A program made the position numbers and the translations under genes. From the NCBI GenBank assembly GCA_051209155.1, contig JBPJGB010000001.1: 64,000 nt of DNA. One strand, 5' to 3'. The notes beneath the pieces are model-generated. The model was given only the letters and a program-made list of their open reading frames with translations, ran no database searches and was not told the origin of the DNA. Shown in pieces: positions 52,187 to 61,758 of this stretch (the first letter of the stretch is position 1; each line of letters starts with the position of its first letter). This stretch comes from Actomonas sp051209155 (GTDB lineage Bacteria > Verrucomicrobiota > Verrucomicrobiia > Opitutales > Opitutaceae).

Positions 52187-53010
52187 ACCGCCGATGTCGC
52201 AGGTCAGATGGACTGGATGGATGCCGAGGGGCAGATGGGTTTCTTTAACCGCAGATGACGCGGATGGGCGCAGATCAGGTAGGATGGGTGCCGAGGGGCA
52301 GATGGGTTTTTAACCACAGATGTCACAGAGGGGCACAGAGGGTGGGTCGGCTCTGTGTTTTTCTGTGTCATCTGTGGTCCAATGTCGTTGCCTCTCCGCA
52401 TCTGCGATCATCTGCGTGATCTGCGGTTTAGTCCTCAGTCGGGTTGAACCGCAGATGGCGCAGATGGGCGCAGATCAGGTAGGATGGGTGCCGAGGGGCA
52501 GATGGGTTTTTAACCACAGATGTCACAGAGGGGCACAGAGGGAGGGGAGGCTCTGTGTTCTTCTGTGTCATCTGTGGTCCAATCTCGATGCCTCTCCGCA
52601 TCTGCGATCATCTGCGTGATCTGCGGTTGAAGGAAATGACGTGGTTGACCGCAGATGACGCGGATGGGCGCAGATCAGGTAGGATGGATGCCGAGGGGCA
52701 GATGGGTTTTTAACCACAGATGTCACAGAGGGGCACAGAAGGTGGGGAGCCTCTGTGTTTTTCTGTGTTCATCTGTGGTCCAATCTCGTTGCCTCTCCGC
52801 ATCTGCGATCATCTGCGTGATCTGCGGTTGATGGAAATGACGTGGTTGACCGCAAATTTCGCGGATGGGCGCAGATATTGAGGGAGGGGTGGAGGGGGAA
52901 CACTGATCCTCGCTGATCTACGCTGATGCGGATGAGCACAGATGAGCGTTCCTGTTCCGCCGGGCGGATCTGCGATCATCTGCGTCATATGCGGTTTCTA
53001 AGCGTTGGGT
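52187..53010. repeat. tandem array of nested palindromic repeats, 200-bp period
   Basis: Units open with ccgcagatg at about 52249, 52449 and 52649, with a decayed fourth at 52850, so the period is almost exactly 200 bases. Each unit carries an outer pair of complementary arms (aaccgcagatgacgc... and ...gcgtgatctgcggtt) and an inner pair (taaccacagatgtcacagag and ctctgtg..tctgtggtcca). The last part (52895-52990) holds a gatgcggatgagc/gctgatc stem. No ORF is supported. The neighbouring 53011-53082 carries a GGGCGGAGCGCCCGCCAGCG element. Confidence 0.9.
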
Positions 53011-53082
53011 CTGGAACGCGGATGACGTGGGGCGGAGCGCCCGCCAGCGGGCGGCCTACGGAGGGGTTTGGGACCGGCCCAT

Positions 53083-53124
53083 AAAAAAGCCCCTCGCGCC
53101 GCGCTGGTGTGGCGGCGGAGGGGC
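53083..53124 (-). terminator. Rho-independent terminator of the Ala-rich gene
   Basis: On the minus strand GCCCCTC-(GC-rich loop)-GAGGGGC is followed by TTTTTT (53088-53083). It is 23 bases beyond the stop at 53148. Confidence 0.8.
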
Positions 53125-53147
53125 GAAAGGGGGAGGCGCGGTGCGGA

Positions 53148-54149
53148 TCAGCTCGAGGGGCTGACCACGATCACGTTGCCGGTGCCCGGGACTTCGACGA
53201 CCACCTGGCCTTGGTTGGCGGCGGTGGCGGCAGCGGCCAGAGCAGTCTGCAGCGCGGTGCGCTGAGTGGCGGTCATCTGGCCGAGGTTGGCGATGGTGAG
53301 CTCGTTGTTGGAGCCATCGGTTGTGCCCGCGCCCGTGCGGGTCACGGTGACGGTGGTGCCGTCGGCGGCCCACTCGATGAGGAAGGTGCCATAGGAGAGG
53401 TTCAGGGAAGCGGTCAGGATGGTCGGTTGTTCGACGGTTTCTTCGACTTCGACCTCCTCGATCACCAGGTCCGCCTCGTTGGCATCCTGTTCGATGAGCT
53501 CGGTGGTTTCGGCGTCGGCGACGATGACAGCCGTGCTGGCCTCGTCGGTGATGGTCGCGGCGGCGAGACCGGTGTCGGAGGCGACGGCGGCGGCGACATC
53601 GTTCACGGTCGTGCCGACACCGCTGGCGTTGGCGACGGCGACGGCGTTGGCGGTGATGCCACCGACCAGATTGGTTTGCCCACCCGCGACGGCCGAAGCG
53701 GTGGCGGCGGCGGCGATTTGATTGACCTGGGTCGGAGCAGCGGCGACGGCGGCACGGGCAATGGCCACGGCGGCGGCGGGGCGCTGGGCAACCACGGCGC
53801 GGGTGATCGTGCCGGCGGCGGCGGGATTGGTCTTCACGGCGGCGTTGGTCAGGGCGGCGACCGCACCGTCAGAGAGGCCTGGGTTGTTTTGGACCACGGC
53901 GGCGGCGGCCTGCGCGATCTGTTCCGGCGTGGCCGTGGCGACGTCGAGGCCGACGAGGGCAAGCTGGGCACTGATCGCCGCGTCGAACACGGCTTCGGTG
54001 GCGGCAGCGATATCGGCCTCGCTGGCGGTATCCAGCGCGAGGCCGTTCATGGCCAGTTGGGCGTTTACTTGGTCAGTGAGGCTTTGGGCCGAAGCAGCGG
54101 CGGCGAAAAGAAGTGCAGCCGCGATGGTCAAAATAAAACGACGGTTCAT
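53148..54149 (-). CDS. Ala-rich exported protein with helical repeats
   Basis: A 333-residue exported protein: signal peptide (residues 1-22, AAAASAQS), then over 180 residues with a strong Ala/Val bias in short helical repeats (e.g. AVVQNNPGLSDGAVAALTNA, VVAQRPAAAVAIARAAVAA). An acidic hinge (EEVEVEETVEQP) leads to a beta-rich end (LSYGTFLIEWAADGTTVTVTR) and a Gln/Val-rich last segment. No family is assigned. The ATG at 54149 gives the signal peptide. The region is probably fibrous or a surface scaffold; function is not known. Confidence 0.75.
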   Translation of the reverse strand: MNRRFILTIAAALLFAAAASAQSLTDQVNAQLAMNGLALDTASEADIAAATEAVFDAAISAQLALVGLDVATATPEQIAQAAAAVVQNNPGLSDGAVAALTNAAVKTNPAAAGTITRAVVAQRPAAAVAIARAAVAAAPTQVNQIAAAATASAVAGGQTNLVGGITANAVAVANASGVGTTVNDVAAAVASDTGLAAATITDEASTAVIVADAETTELIEQDANEADLVIEEVEVEETVEQPTILTASLNLSYGTFLIEWAADGTTVTVTRTGAGTTDGSNNELTIANLGQMTATQRTALQTALAAAATAANQGQVVVEVPGTGNVIVVSPSS

Positions 54150-54339
54150 GGGAGTGGTGGGCAGATGATGGTTGGTGAGGGCGGTGGGCGTGAGAAGGAG
54201 GTGTTTCACCTGCAGACTCGCCATTCGTCCATGATCGGGATCGATATGAGCGCATTTTTACCGCGCAACCGGAATCCGTTGGGGTTACAAAGTTGTCCGG
54301 CGGCGTGAGGTAGCGGGCCCGGGCGGGCTACCATGGGAG

Positions 54340-54660
54340 GAGTTGAACCGCAGATGGCGCAGATGGGCGCAGATGTTTTTTTAACCACAGAGCGCACAGA
54401 GAATTGTTAAGTCCCTGTGAACGCTGTGCTCTCTGTGGTCCAACCACGTTGCCTCTCCGCATGTTCATTCGCCTGCCCGACGGGCACCCGTCTCAATCAC
54501 CCCTTCGCTCCGCTTCGGGGCACCTCTCTTCGTTCGGCACCATCTCCGCGCATTCGCGCTTCGTCCGCGTTTCTCTGCGTCATCTGCGGTTGAAAATAAG
54601 GACCTGGTTGACCGCAGATGACGCCGATGGGCGCTGATGAGGTAGGCTGGGTGCCGAGCG
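54340..54660. repeat. composite palindromic repeat block
   Basis: gaaccgcagatggcgcagat, ttaaccacagagcgcacaga, then a ctgtgctctctgtggtccaa arm and gcgtcatctgcggttgaaaa closing arm, followed by a new gaccgcagatgacgccgatg. The pairs are complementary. A gttcggcaccatctccgcgc stretch in between is not complementary. No gene is supported. Confidence 0.8.
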
Positions 54661-54781
54661 CCGGAAAAAGTTATTCTCAAAAACCTGTCACCTCGGCGCG
54701 CTTGGGTGGCCCCTATGGATGAAGCCCGTTGCGGCGGGCGCTCAGTTCCAACCCACCGTCCACCCTCCAACCGATCTTAAA

Positions 54782-55006
54782 ATGAAATCTCAAGACTCCT
54801 CCGCCAAGCCCTCTCCCGTCGTCCTCGTCGCATTCTTTTGCGCCATGGCCTCCGTCGGCATCGCCGCGCTCGCCTTCTGCCTCAACCGGGAGATGAGCGC
54901 GCTGTTCCTCATCAGCACTGCCTTCATGGTGGCCTGCCCGGCTGCGATGGGGGTCGGCATCGCGAAGTTCATGCTGCAGGATCCGACGCGAGCCGATCGC
55001 GACTGA
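54782..55006 (+). CDS. small two-helix membrane protein
   Basis: A 74-residue protein with two hydrophobic helices (VVLVAFFCAMASVGIAALAF; LFLISTAFMVACPAAMGVGI). The ATG at 54782 (MKSQDSSAKPS) is used; the longer frame starts in repeat sequence. No family is recognised. It stands between two repeat blocks and has no operon partner. Confidence 0.55.
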   Translation: MKSQDSSAKPSPVVLVAFFCAMASVGIAALAFCLNREMSALFLISTAFMVACPAAMGVGIAKFMLQDPTRADRD

Positions 55007-55290
55007 ACCGCCGCCGAACGCCGATGGGCGCAGGTGCTGAGAGGCAGGTGCCTTTTGAGCCACAGAGGTCACCGAGGGGCACGGAGTGCGTCGGAGACTG
55101 AGAGGCAACGCGACGCCGTCGGGGACCACCGCGTTCGCGGGACAGGCGTCGTCGTCCACCTGGGAGCTTGAGGTGGACCGCGACCTCCGGACGCGGTGCT
55201 GCGGGGGAGTGGAGAACGTGGGCGCAGGTGCTGAGAGGCAACGTGACGCCGTCGGGGACGTCGGCGTCCACCTGGGGTCTTGAGGGTCCT
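55007..55290. repeat. composite palindromic repeat block, two copies of the CGACCTCCGGACGC module
   Basis: gaaccgccgccgaacgccga, gccacagaggtcaccgaggg, then CGCGTTCGCGGGACAGGCGT ... GGTGGACCGCGACCTCCGGA, and a second partial GTCGGGGACGTCGGCGTCCA. No gene is supported. Confidence 0.8.
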
Positions 55291-55367
55291 GTGAGTTTGC
55301 CGGGCCGGCGAATTCGCGGTAGGGATGTCGTCGTTTGCCATACCCCGTCGTTTCCGTTCTTCCTGCC

Positions 55368-56918
55368 ATGCTTTCGCTGTTTTCTTCCCTGGTCTCCGGT
55401 CGCGTTCTGCGGCTGGGTGTTTTCCTTTCGTGTTGGGTCGGTGCCGCCGGCGCAGCCGACGTGGTCACCTATGAGCAGTTCGGCGCGGTGGGGGACGGCC
55501 TGACGGATGACCTGCCGGCCATCGTCGCGGCCCACGCGCACGCCAATGTAGAGGGTCTGCCGGTGCGGTCCGATCCGGACGCCACCTACCACCTTGGGCG
55601 GCAGGCGCTCACCGTCGCGATCCAGACGTCGACCGATTGGAGCACCTCACGCTTCATCATCGATGACAGCCAGGGCGTGGCGGACCACCGGCGCGCCCTG
55701 TTTGAAGTGCAGTCGCGCTTTGAGCCGGTGCCGCTGGCGATCGAGCGCCTCGCGGCGGGGCAGGAGCGGCTCGATGCGCGCCCCGAGACCGATCTGTTGG
55801 TGTTGGTGGAGAACGCCAACCAGCGTCGTTTCATTCGACGGGGCCTGAACGTGAATTCCGGCCACCCGCAGAACGAGGTCTTCATCGTGCGCCGCGACGG
55901 CACGATCGAGGGGGCGATCGAGTGGGACTACGAAACCGTGACCCGGGTTGAGGCGCGGCCGATTGATCCGGAGGTGCTGGTGCTGCGCGGCGGCTTTTTT
56001 GTTCACATCGCGAACCGGATGCAGCAGCCGGTGGGCTACAACTATTGGGGCCGCAACATCCGTATCCTACGTTCCAATACAGTGATCGAGGGCCTCTCCT
56101 GCGAGGTGACGGGCGAGACCGACTTCGGCCATCCTTACAATGGCTTTCTGCGCGCGGAAAAGGTGGCCAACATCACCTTTCGCGACTGTCGGGTCGACCC
56201 GCACAAGGTTTACCCGACGATCGGCTCTGCCGGTAAACCCGTGCCGATGGGCACCTACGGTTATCGGGCCGATCTGGTGGTGAACTTCACCATGAGCGGG
56301 TGCCGGATGGGGGACATTCACGACCGGACGCGCTGGGGCGTGGCGGCGACGAACTTCATGAAGAACGTGCTCGTCGAGGACTGTGTGATCTCGCGCATGG
56401 ACGTGCACATGGGCGTGTCGGGCGGTTATGTGATCCGCGCCTCCACGCTCGGGCACATGGGTCTCAACGCCATTGGTCGGGGGCGGCTGCTCGTCGAGGA
56501 CTCCACCGTGCACAGCTGGCGCTTGATCAGTTTTCGGGAAGACTACGGCGCGACGTGGGCCGGCGACGTGGTGATCCGCAACAGCCGGTGGGTGCCACCG
56601 GCGTGGAGCGGGGAGACGCTGGCGATGTTCGGGGTGCGCAATGACGGCACCCATGACTTCGGTTACCCGTGCTCGATGCCGACCACGATCACGGTCGATG
56701 GGCTGACGATCGACGACGGGCCGCCGCATGACGGCGTATCGCGGGTGGTGTTGTTCGACAATCCGAGCGGCGCGCTCGACCCGAGCCTGCCGCATCCGTA
56801 TCGCCCGACCGCGCGGGTGGAGATTCGCGGACTGGCGACCACGAGCGGTTTGGCTCCGCGCGTGAGCAGTGACCCGCGCTTGGCTGAGGTGGTGGACGTC
56901 GTGAAGGTGGGCGATTGA
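55368..56918 (+). CDS. pectate-lyase/right-handed-beta-helix exported protein
   Basis: A 516-residue exported protein: signal peptide (ending GAAGAADVV), the pectate_lyase_3-type opening VTYEQFGAVGDGLTDDLPAI, and then a long series of short strands with N/D turns (FRDCRVDP, MSGCRMGDI, VEDCVISRMD, VEDSTVHSW, IRNSRW) typical of a right-handed parallel beta-helix. The catalytic type (lyase or hydrolase) is not clear, as no single GH28 or PL motif stands out. It probably acts on plant or algal polysaccharide. The ATG at 55368 is chosen for its signal peptide; TTG 55335 is possible. Confidence 0.8.
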   Translation: MLSLFSSLVSGRVLRLGVFLSCWVGAAGAADVVTYEQFGAVGDGLTDDLPAIVAAHAHANVEGLPVRSDPDATYHLGRQALTVAIQTSTDWSTSRFIIDDSQGVADHRRALFEVQSRFEPVPLAIERLAAGQERLDARPETDLLVLVENANQRRFIRRGLNVNSGHPQNEVFIVRRDGTIEGAIEWDYETVTRVEARPIDPEVLVLRGGFFVHIANRMQQPVGYNYWGRNIRILRSNTVIEGLSCEVTGETDFGHPYNGFLRAEKVANITFRDCRVDPHKVYPTIGSAGKPVPMGTYGYRADLVVNFTMSGCRMGDIHDRTRWGVAATNFMKNVLVEDCVISRMDVHMGVSGGYVIRASTLGHMGLNAIGRGRLLVEDSTVHSWRLISFREDYGATWAGDVVIRNSRWVPPAWSGETLAMFGVRNDGTHDFGYPCSMPTTITVDGLTIDDGPPHDGVSRVVLFDNPSGALDPSLPHPYRPTARVEIRGLATTSGLAPRVSSDPRLAEVVDVVKVGD

Positions 56919-56924
56919 GGCTGG

Positions 56925-57430
56925 GAAACCGCCGATGCTCCTGCGGCGCACAAGTCGTGCGGATGGATTCCGATAGCCCCTAGGCTGTAGCTAGGCTGAG
57001 GGGCAGGGAGTTTTTTGACCACGGATGGACACGGATAAACACAGATGCGGAGGGGCAATGCTCACGCCGTCGGGGACGTCGGCGTCCACCTTATTGCGGT
57101 GTGGTGAACGGTGGCCTCCGGACGCGGTGGTGCGGTGGAGTGGCGCTGTGCCCTTCCGGTCAGCCGAGAGGCAGGATGGGATTGAACCGCGAAGATCGCG
57201 AAGCCAACGGCAACGCGCAGAACAACGGAGACGGTCCCACCACAGATGACCACAGATGCCGTGGGGCAACGCTCACGCCGTCGGGGGCGTCGGCGTCCAC
57301 CTGTTTGCGGTGAGGTGAACGGTAGCCTCCGGACGCGGTGGTGCGGTGGAGTGGCTTCGCGACATTCGCGGGTTAAAACCACGTTGCCTCACAGCATCCG
57401 CGTTGATCAGCGAAATCTGCGGTTCCAGTT
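56925..57430. repeat. composite palindromic repeat block with two degenerate modules
   Basis: Two units in series (about 57010-57140 and 57235-57350), each with a CGTCGGGG(A/G)CGTCGGCGTCC arm and a GGCCTCCGGACGCGGTG or AGCCTCCGGACGCGGTG arm. A gcctcacagcatccgcgttg ... aatctgcggttcc end follows. The middle gtccacctt...ggtgaacgg differs from other copies, so these units have diverged. No gene is supported. Confidence 0.75.
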
Positions 57431-57662
57431 CGCGGTTTGTTTCTTGCCAATGGGCCCAAGTTTCACGGAGCCGCGCTAAAGAAGGAGTTATTGCAGGGAA
57501 TTTGCTTAAATCGTGAACCGATCACGCTGGTTCATGTTGGTGCTAGGGGAACTGACCAAACTTCGGGGCGGTGCCTGCGGGCGTTGCCCCCTGACTCAAT
57601 CCCACCGCTCGGCCGCTGCCGAGGGGTGCTTGGTCCAACTGCAAGAACCTCCAATCAAAATT

Positions 57663-58910
57663 ATGAAACGAGATATTCTGAAACTAGGCGCCGTCGCTTT
57701 GCTCGCCGCAGGCACCACGTTCGCCGCCCACTTCACGCCCATTCGCTTTGTCGCCAATCTGAGTGGCGCCAACGAAGTGCCCGCCGTCACGACCGACGCC
57801 TGGGGCAATGCGGAGCTGACCCTTTATCCCGAGGACAACACCTACAAACTCACCGTCACCGCGTCCGGTTTGAGTGGCGCGATCACGGGCTCGCACATTC
57901 ATGAGGCCGCCGCCGGTGCCAACGGCGCCGTGGCCATCGGCTTGGGTGACTCCTCGGCCTACACCATGGCCGCCAACGGCTTTCACGCCGGCACCTTTGA
58001 GGGCACCTACACCGGCGACCTCTCCGCGCTGCTCGCGGGTGGGGCCTATGTGAACATCCACACGGCCGACAATCCGGGCGGCGAACTGCGCGGTCAGTTG
58101 AACCGCCAGATCGATGGTCGCATCACCGCGCTCAACTATTCCGGCCGCGGCCTCATCAACCCCGGCAACGGCCAGGTTGGCACGCTCTTCGGCGGCTGGG
58201 TGCTCGGCACCGAAACCAAGGTCCTCATTCGCGCCGCGGGTGAGAGCCTGAGCAACTTCGGCGTGGACAACGCGCTGCCGGACGCCGCGATCGAACTCTT
58301 CAACGGCGCCTCGGAAATGATCGCCAGCAATGACGACTGGAAGACCACGCAGTGGATGAACATCCAAAGCACCGGCTTCGCGCCGCTCGTTGACAGTGAT
58401 GCCGCCATCGTGGCCACGCTCCCGGCCGGCGCCTACTCGGCGCAGGTGGACTCCACCAAGGGTGCCGGCGTCGCCGTGCTTGAGGTCTACGTGCTCGGCA
58501 TGGACGACCTCGTCGCCACGCTCTCCGCCACCGGCATGCACGATACCCTCGTGACCGCGCTCGAAGCGGCCGACCTCGACGGCGTGCTGATGGGCCCGGG
58601 TCCGTTCACGGTCTTCGCCCCGACCGATGACGCCTTTGCGGCGCTGCCCGCCGGTGCCTTGGACAACCTGCTGCTGCCGGCCAACAAGGCCGACCTGCAG
58701 GCCACCTTGCTCTACCACGTGATCACCGGCGCGGTGCTCTCCACCGACTTGAGTGACGGCATGACGGCTTCGACTCTTCAGGGCTCCGACGTGACCATCA
58801 CCTTGCCGGAAGCGGGTGGCGTGATGGTGAACTCCGCCACGGTGCTCGAGGCTGACATCCAGACCGCCAACGGTGTGATCCACCCGATCGACACCGTGCT
58901 CATGCCGTGA
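57663..58910 (+). CDS. CHRD and FAS1 (fasciclin) domain exported protein
   Basis: A 415-residue exported protein. After the signal peptide (KLGAVALLAAGTTFAAHF) lies a CHRD domain (about 25-150; ANLSGANEVPAVTTDAWGNA, GSHIHEAAAG, AYVNIHTADNPGGELRGQL). A verrucomicrobial-type repeat follows (about 155-275; VLIRAAGESLSNFGVDNALP, NDDWKTTQW). The end is a FAS1 domain (about 280-413; GPGPFTVFAPTDDAFAALPA, LYHVITGAVLS, ADIQTANGVIHPIDTVL). FAS1 domains mediate adhesion or act as extracellular binding modules. The ATG at 57663 is chosen for its signal peptide. A strong terminator lies 49 bases past the stop. Confidence 0.87.
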   Translation: MKRDILKLGAVALLAAGTTFAAHFTPIRFVANLSGANEVPAVTTDAWGNAELTLYPEDNTYKLTVTASGLSGAITGSHIHEAAAGANGAVAIGLGDSSAYTMAANGFHAGTFEGTYTGDLSALLAGGAYVNIHTADNPGGELRGQLNRQIDGRITALNYSGRGLINPGNGQVGTLFGGWVLGTETKVLIRAAGESLSNFGVDNALPDAAIELFNGASEMIASNDDWKTTQWMNIQSTGFAPLVDSDAAIVATLPAGAYSAQVDSTKGAGVAVLEVYVLGMDDLVATLSATGMHDTLVTALEAADLDGVLMGPGPFTVFAPTDDAFAALPAGALDNLLLPANKADLQATLLYHVITGAVLSTDLSDGMTASTLQGSDVTITLPEAGGVMVNSATVLEADIQTANGVIHPIDTVLMP

Positions 58911-58959
58911 GCGTGAGCGGATCGGCGAATGTCGTATCCACGATCCGGTGACATTTGCA

Positions 58960-58993
58960 ACGGCCCCTGCTTCGGCGGGGGTCGTTTCGTTTT
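58960..58993 (+). terminator. Rho-independent terminator after the CHRD/FAS1 gene
   Basis: ACGGCCCCTGC-TTCG-GCGGGGGTCGT (two G-T pairs, a stable TTCG loop) followed by TTCGTTTT. Confidence 0.85.
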
Positions 58994-59019
58994 GTCCAAG
59001 CGATCAGAGATTAAGTCCG

Positions 59020-59225
59020 CTGTAGGGGAGGTCGTTGACCTCGGCCCGGGGGACACGGAAACCGGGGTCACCGACCCCGGCTACAGTCAGGTCGGTCACG
59101 GTGAAGGCGAGTCGACGTCATACCCGTCGCTGGGCCTTTAGCTTGTAGCCGAGGTCGTTGACCTCGGTGCGGACGGTCGGTGAAGACCGGGGGCAGCGAC
59201 GCCGGCTACCGTCGCGCGGGCGGTG
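59020..59225. repeat. second-type repeat (TGTAG / GTCGTTGACCTCGG)
   Basis: Two copies of GAGGTCGTTGACCTCGG (near 59028 and 59151) plus ccggggtcaccgaccccggctacag, which is also seen at 11829-11885. All are palindromic. No gene is supported. Confidence 0.7.
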
Positions 59226-59242
59226 GTTGGATCGCGCCGCGC

Positions 59243-61018
59243 TCAGCGAAAGAAGGTGGTGGCGGGCTCGGCGTTGCCGGCGCGGCGCGGCGCGCTGGCG
59301 GGGCGCCGGACCGGTGAGGGGATCCGACGTTCCGGGCGACGCTGAGACGTGCCGGGGGCGGCGACGCCGCAAAGTTGGCAGAGGGTTTCGACGGCTTGCT
59401 GCAGGACGGTGGCCTGGGCGTTGAGTTCCTCGGCGGCGGCGGCGGTTTCCTCGGCGGCGGCGGCGTTGGTCTGGGTGACCTGATCGATCTGCGAGGTGGC
59501 GGTGTTCAACTGGTCGATGCCGCAGTTCTGTTCCTGCGACGCGCGGGCGATCTCGGTGATGTGGGAGCTGAGGTCGAGGATCTGGCGTTGGATGTTCGAA
59601 AAGTGTTCGGCGACGAGATTGCTGGTTTCGGTGCCGTGGCGGCCTTTGGCGACCGAGCTCTCGATGCGGGAGGCGGTTTCCCGGGCGGCTTCGGCGGAGC
59701 GTTTGGCGAGGGCGCGGACTTCATCGGCCACGACCGCGAATCCGGCGCCGGCTTCACCTGCGCGGGCGGCTTCGACCGAGGCGTTGAGCGCGAGGATGTT
59801 GGTTTGGAAGGCGATCTCGTCGATGGTCTTGATGATCGCGGTCACTTCGGCGGAGGCGCGTTGAATCTCGGTCATGGAGGCCTGCAGGGCGTCGATGTGA
59901 CGACTGCCCTGATCGGCCGATGCCTGGGCGGTGCCCACGATGCGTTCGGCGTCCTGGCTGTGGTCGGCGTTGCGGCCGGCCATGGAGGAGAGTTCCTCGA
60001 TGGCGGCGGCGGTTTCCTCGACGGAGGCGGCCTGTTCGCTGGCGCCGGCGGCGAGGGTTTGGCTGGAGCCGGAGACCTGGTTGGCGGCGGTCGCGGTCTG
60101 TTGCGCACCGTCGCCCAGGGCGGTGGCCAGGTGGGACAGCGGTCGGGTGATGCTGCGGGTGAGGATGAGGGCGAGACCGATGCCGAGGACGACCGCGGAG
60201 AGGGCGAAGCCGATCACGTTGCGCTGGGTGCGGACGATGTCCGCGGCGAGGGTTGCGCCGAGTTGGTTTTGCTGATCCAGCAGGATTCGTTCGAAGTCTT
60301 CGACGTCGTGCTTGAGGACGTCGGTGAACTTCCCGAGTGAGGCGATGGCCGCCTGGATGCGGTCGTCGTTCTGATCCTTGATCGCGGCGAGCAGGTCGTT
60401 GGCGCCGGCGTGAAAGGTGGAGATTTCCTGCGCAATGGCCCGCAGGTGGGCCTGGAGCTCCGGCGCGGGGTAGGCCGCTTCGGCTTCGTGCAGGCGGGCT
60501 TCCAGCGCGAGCTGGTGTTGTTGGTAATTTGACCAGTCCGCCGGGTCGCGGGTCAGCGCCAGCTCCTTGGTCGCGAGGTCGGCCTCAAAGAACTCGGTGA
60601 GCAGCGCCACGGTTTCGGCGTTGGTGTTGGCGCGCTGTTGGAACCGGCGGAAATCGGCCAAGGCGTGGTGCAGGCTCAGGTAGCTCTCAAGCGCGAGCCC
60701 GGTCAGCACGAGGAGCATGGTGCCAAAACCAAACTGCAAACGGCGGCCGACGGTCCACGTCGTCATGCCGCGTTGGGCGAAAATGCGGATCGCGGCGAGC
60801 ACCCCGGTGACAGCGAGGGCGAGCCCTGCGATCAGGATCCCGATCTCGCGCACCCGGTCGGCAGCCGAGGCTTCGTCATCGGCGCCGACGGAGGAAGGTC
60901 CGACCGCCAGGACGGTTCCAACGTCAATGGGTTCGGGCGCCGCCAGACAGCCACTGGCGATTGCAGAGAACGTAAAGAACAGCGCAAGGAGGCCAGCGGG
61001 CGTTGAAGGAGGTTGCAT
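59243..61018 (-). CDS. methyl-accepting chemotaxis protein
   Basis: A 591-residue receptor. It starts with a signal-like hydrophobic segment, then two hydrophobic segments (about 58-80 and 96-112) flank a short loop. A four-helix-bundle sensor (113-260) is followed by another membrane helix (265-285), a HAMP-like stretch and the signalling hairpin IDEIAFQTNILALNASVEAARAGEAGAGFAVVADEVR (tip Glu/Gly-rich). The long Ala/Glu helices carry Q/E sites. The tail after about 540 is basic (RRPERRIPSPVRRPASAPRR), and no standard NWETF-type pentapeptide is present. No che genes are nearby. The ATG at 61018 is used. Confidence 0.9.
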   Translation of the reverse strand: MQPPSTPAGLLALFFTFSAIASGCLAAPEPIDVGTVLAVGPSSVGADDEASAADRVREIGILIAGLALAVTGVLAAIRIFAQRGMTTWTVGRRLQFGFGTMLLVLTGLALESYLSLHHALADFRRFQQRANTNAETVALLTEFFEADLATKELALTRDPADWSNYQQHQLALEARLHEAEAAYPAPELQAHLRAIAQEISTFHAGANDLLAAIKDQNDDRIQAAIASLGKFTDVLKHDVEDFERILLDQQNQLGATLAADIVRTQRNVIGFALSAVVLGIGLALILTRSITRPLSHLATALGDGAQQTATAANQVSGSSQTLAAGASEQAASVEETAAAIEELSSMAGRNADHSQDAERIVGTAQASADQGSRHIDALQASMTEIQRASAEVTAIIKTIDEIAFQTNILALNASVEAARAGEAGAGFAVVADEVRALAKRSAEAARETASRIESSVAKGRHGTETSNLVAEHFSNIQRQILDLSSHITEIARASQEQNCGIDQLNTATSQIDQVTQTNAAAAEETAAAAEELNAQATVLQQAVETLCQLCGVAAPGTSQRRPERRIPSPVRRPASAPRRAGNAEPATTFFR

Positions 61019-61191
61019 GAGCGCGGAAGGAGTGGGGATGCCATCGTCCCACCGGAGGCCGGGCTTAATGTCTTTCCGCGAGGGAAATACGTAGGCATTG
61101 CGAAAAGTGGACGGTTCACAGGTGGGGTGACCTCGATCGTGACCATTGGCACATGTGAGAACGGGGGGGACTGCGGTAGGCTGGAGGGGTT

Positions 61192-61749
61192 ATGCAACTT
61201 ATCCGTTCGTTTTCGCGTGTCCTTCGGCCTTTGGCGGGGATGCTGGTTATTGCCGGTGTGGTCGGGGCGCAGATGCCCGACTTCAAAGCTCCCGCTCAGG
61301 CGGCGGTGGGCGAACTCAAAGTCATGGTTGGCGAATGGCGCGGTTCGGGTTGGGCCATGCAGCCGGACGGCTCACGCCACACCACGCACGTGCACGAAAC
61401 GGTCGTGGCCAAACTCGACGGCACGGTGCTGCAAGTCGAAGGGCGCGGCACGGGTGACGATGGCGCGCTGGCGCACGATGCGCTGGGGCTGATCTACTTC
61501 GACAACATGACTCGCGGGCTGAAGATGAGCTCTCATCTCGCGCGCGGCATGCATATGCTGGCGGACATGGAGGTGCTCGAACCGAATCGGCAGCTGCGTT
61601 GGGGCTTCGAAATGCCCGGTGGCCAGATCCGTTACACGATCACCTTCAAGGACGACGGCCAGACCTGGCACGAGATCGGTGAATTTTCCCCCGACGGCAC
61701 CCAGTGGTTTCCGACCCTGGAGATGACGCTGCAGCGTGTGGTGGACTGA
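61192..61749 (+). CDS. exported DUF1579-like protein
   Basis: A 185-residue exported protein: signal peptide (to about residue 26, VVGAQMPD) and a lipocalin-like barrel pattern (LKVMVGEWRGSGWAMQPDGS, VVAKLDGTVLQVEGRGTGDD, MADMEVLEPNRQLRWGFEMP-like strand, IRYTITFKDDGQTWHEIGEF). This is the DUF1579/THAP4-like layout; the ligand is unknown. The ATG at 61192 has a GGAGGGG ribosome-binding site. Divergent from the chemotaxis gene; convergent with the permease. Confidence 0.75.
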   Translation: MQLIRSFSRVLRPLAGMLVIAGVVGAQMPDFKAPAQAAVGELKVMVGEWRGSGWAMQPDGSRHTTHVHETVVAKLDGTVLQVEGRGTGDDGALAHDALGLIYFDNMTRGLKMSSHLARGMHMLADMEVLEPNRQLRWGFEMPGGQIRYTITFKDDGQTWHEIGEFSPDGTQWFPTLEMTLQRVVD

Positions 61750-61758
61750 GCGTTCGCC

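Noticed and set aside
52187..53010. Possible CRISPR array
   Set aside because: The 200-bp units are tandem and nearly identical throughout, with no short repeat plus unique spacer pattern and no cas genes.
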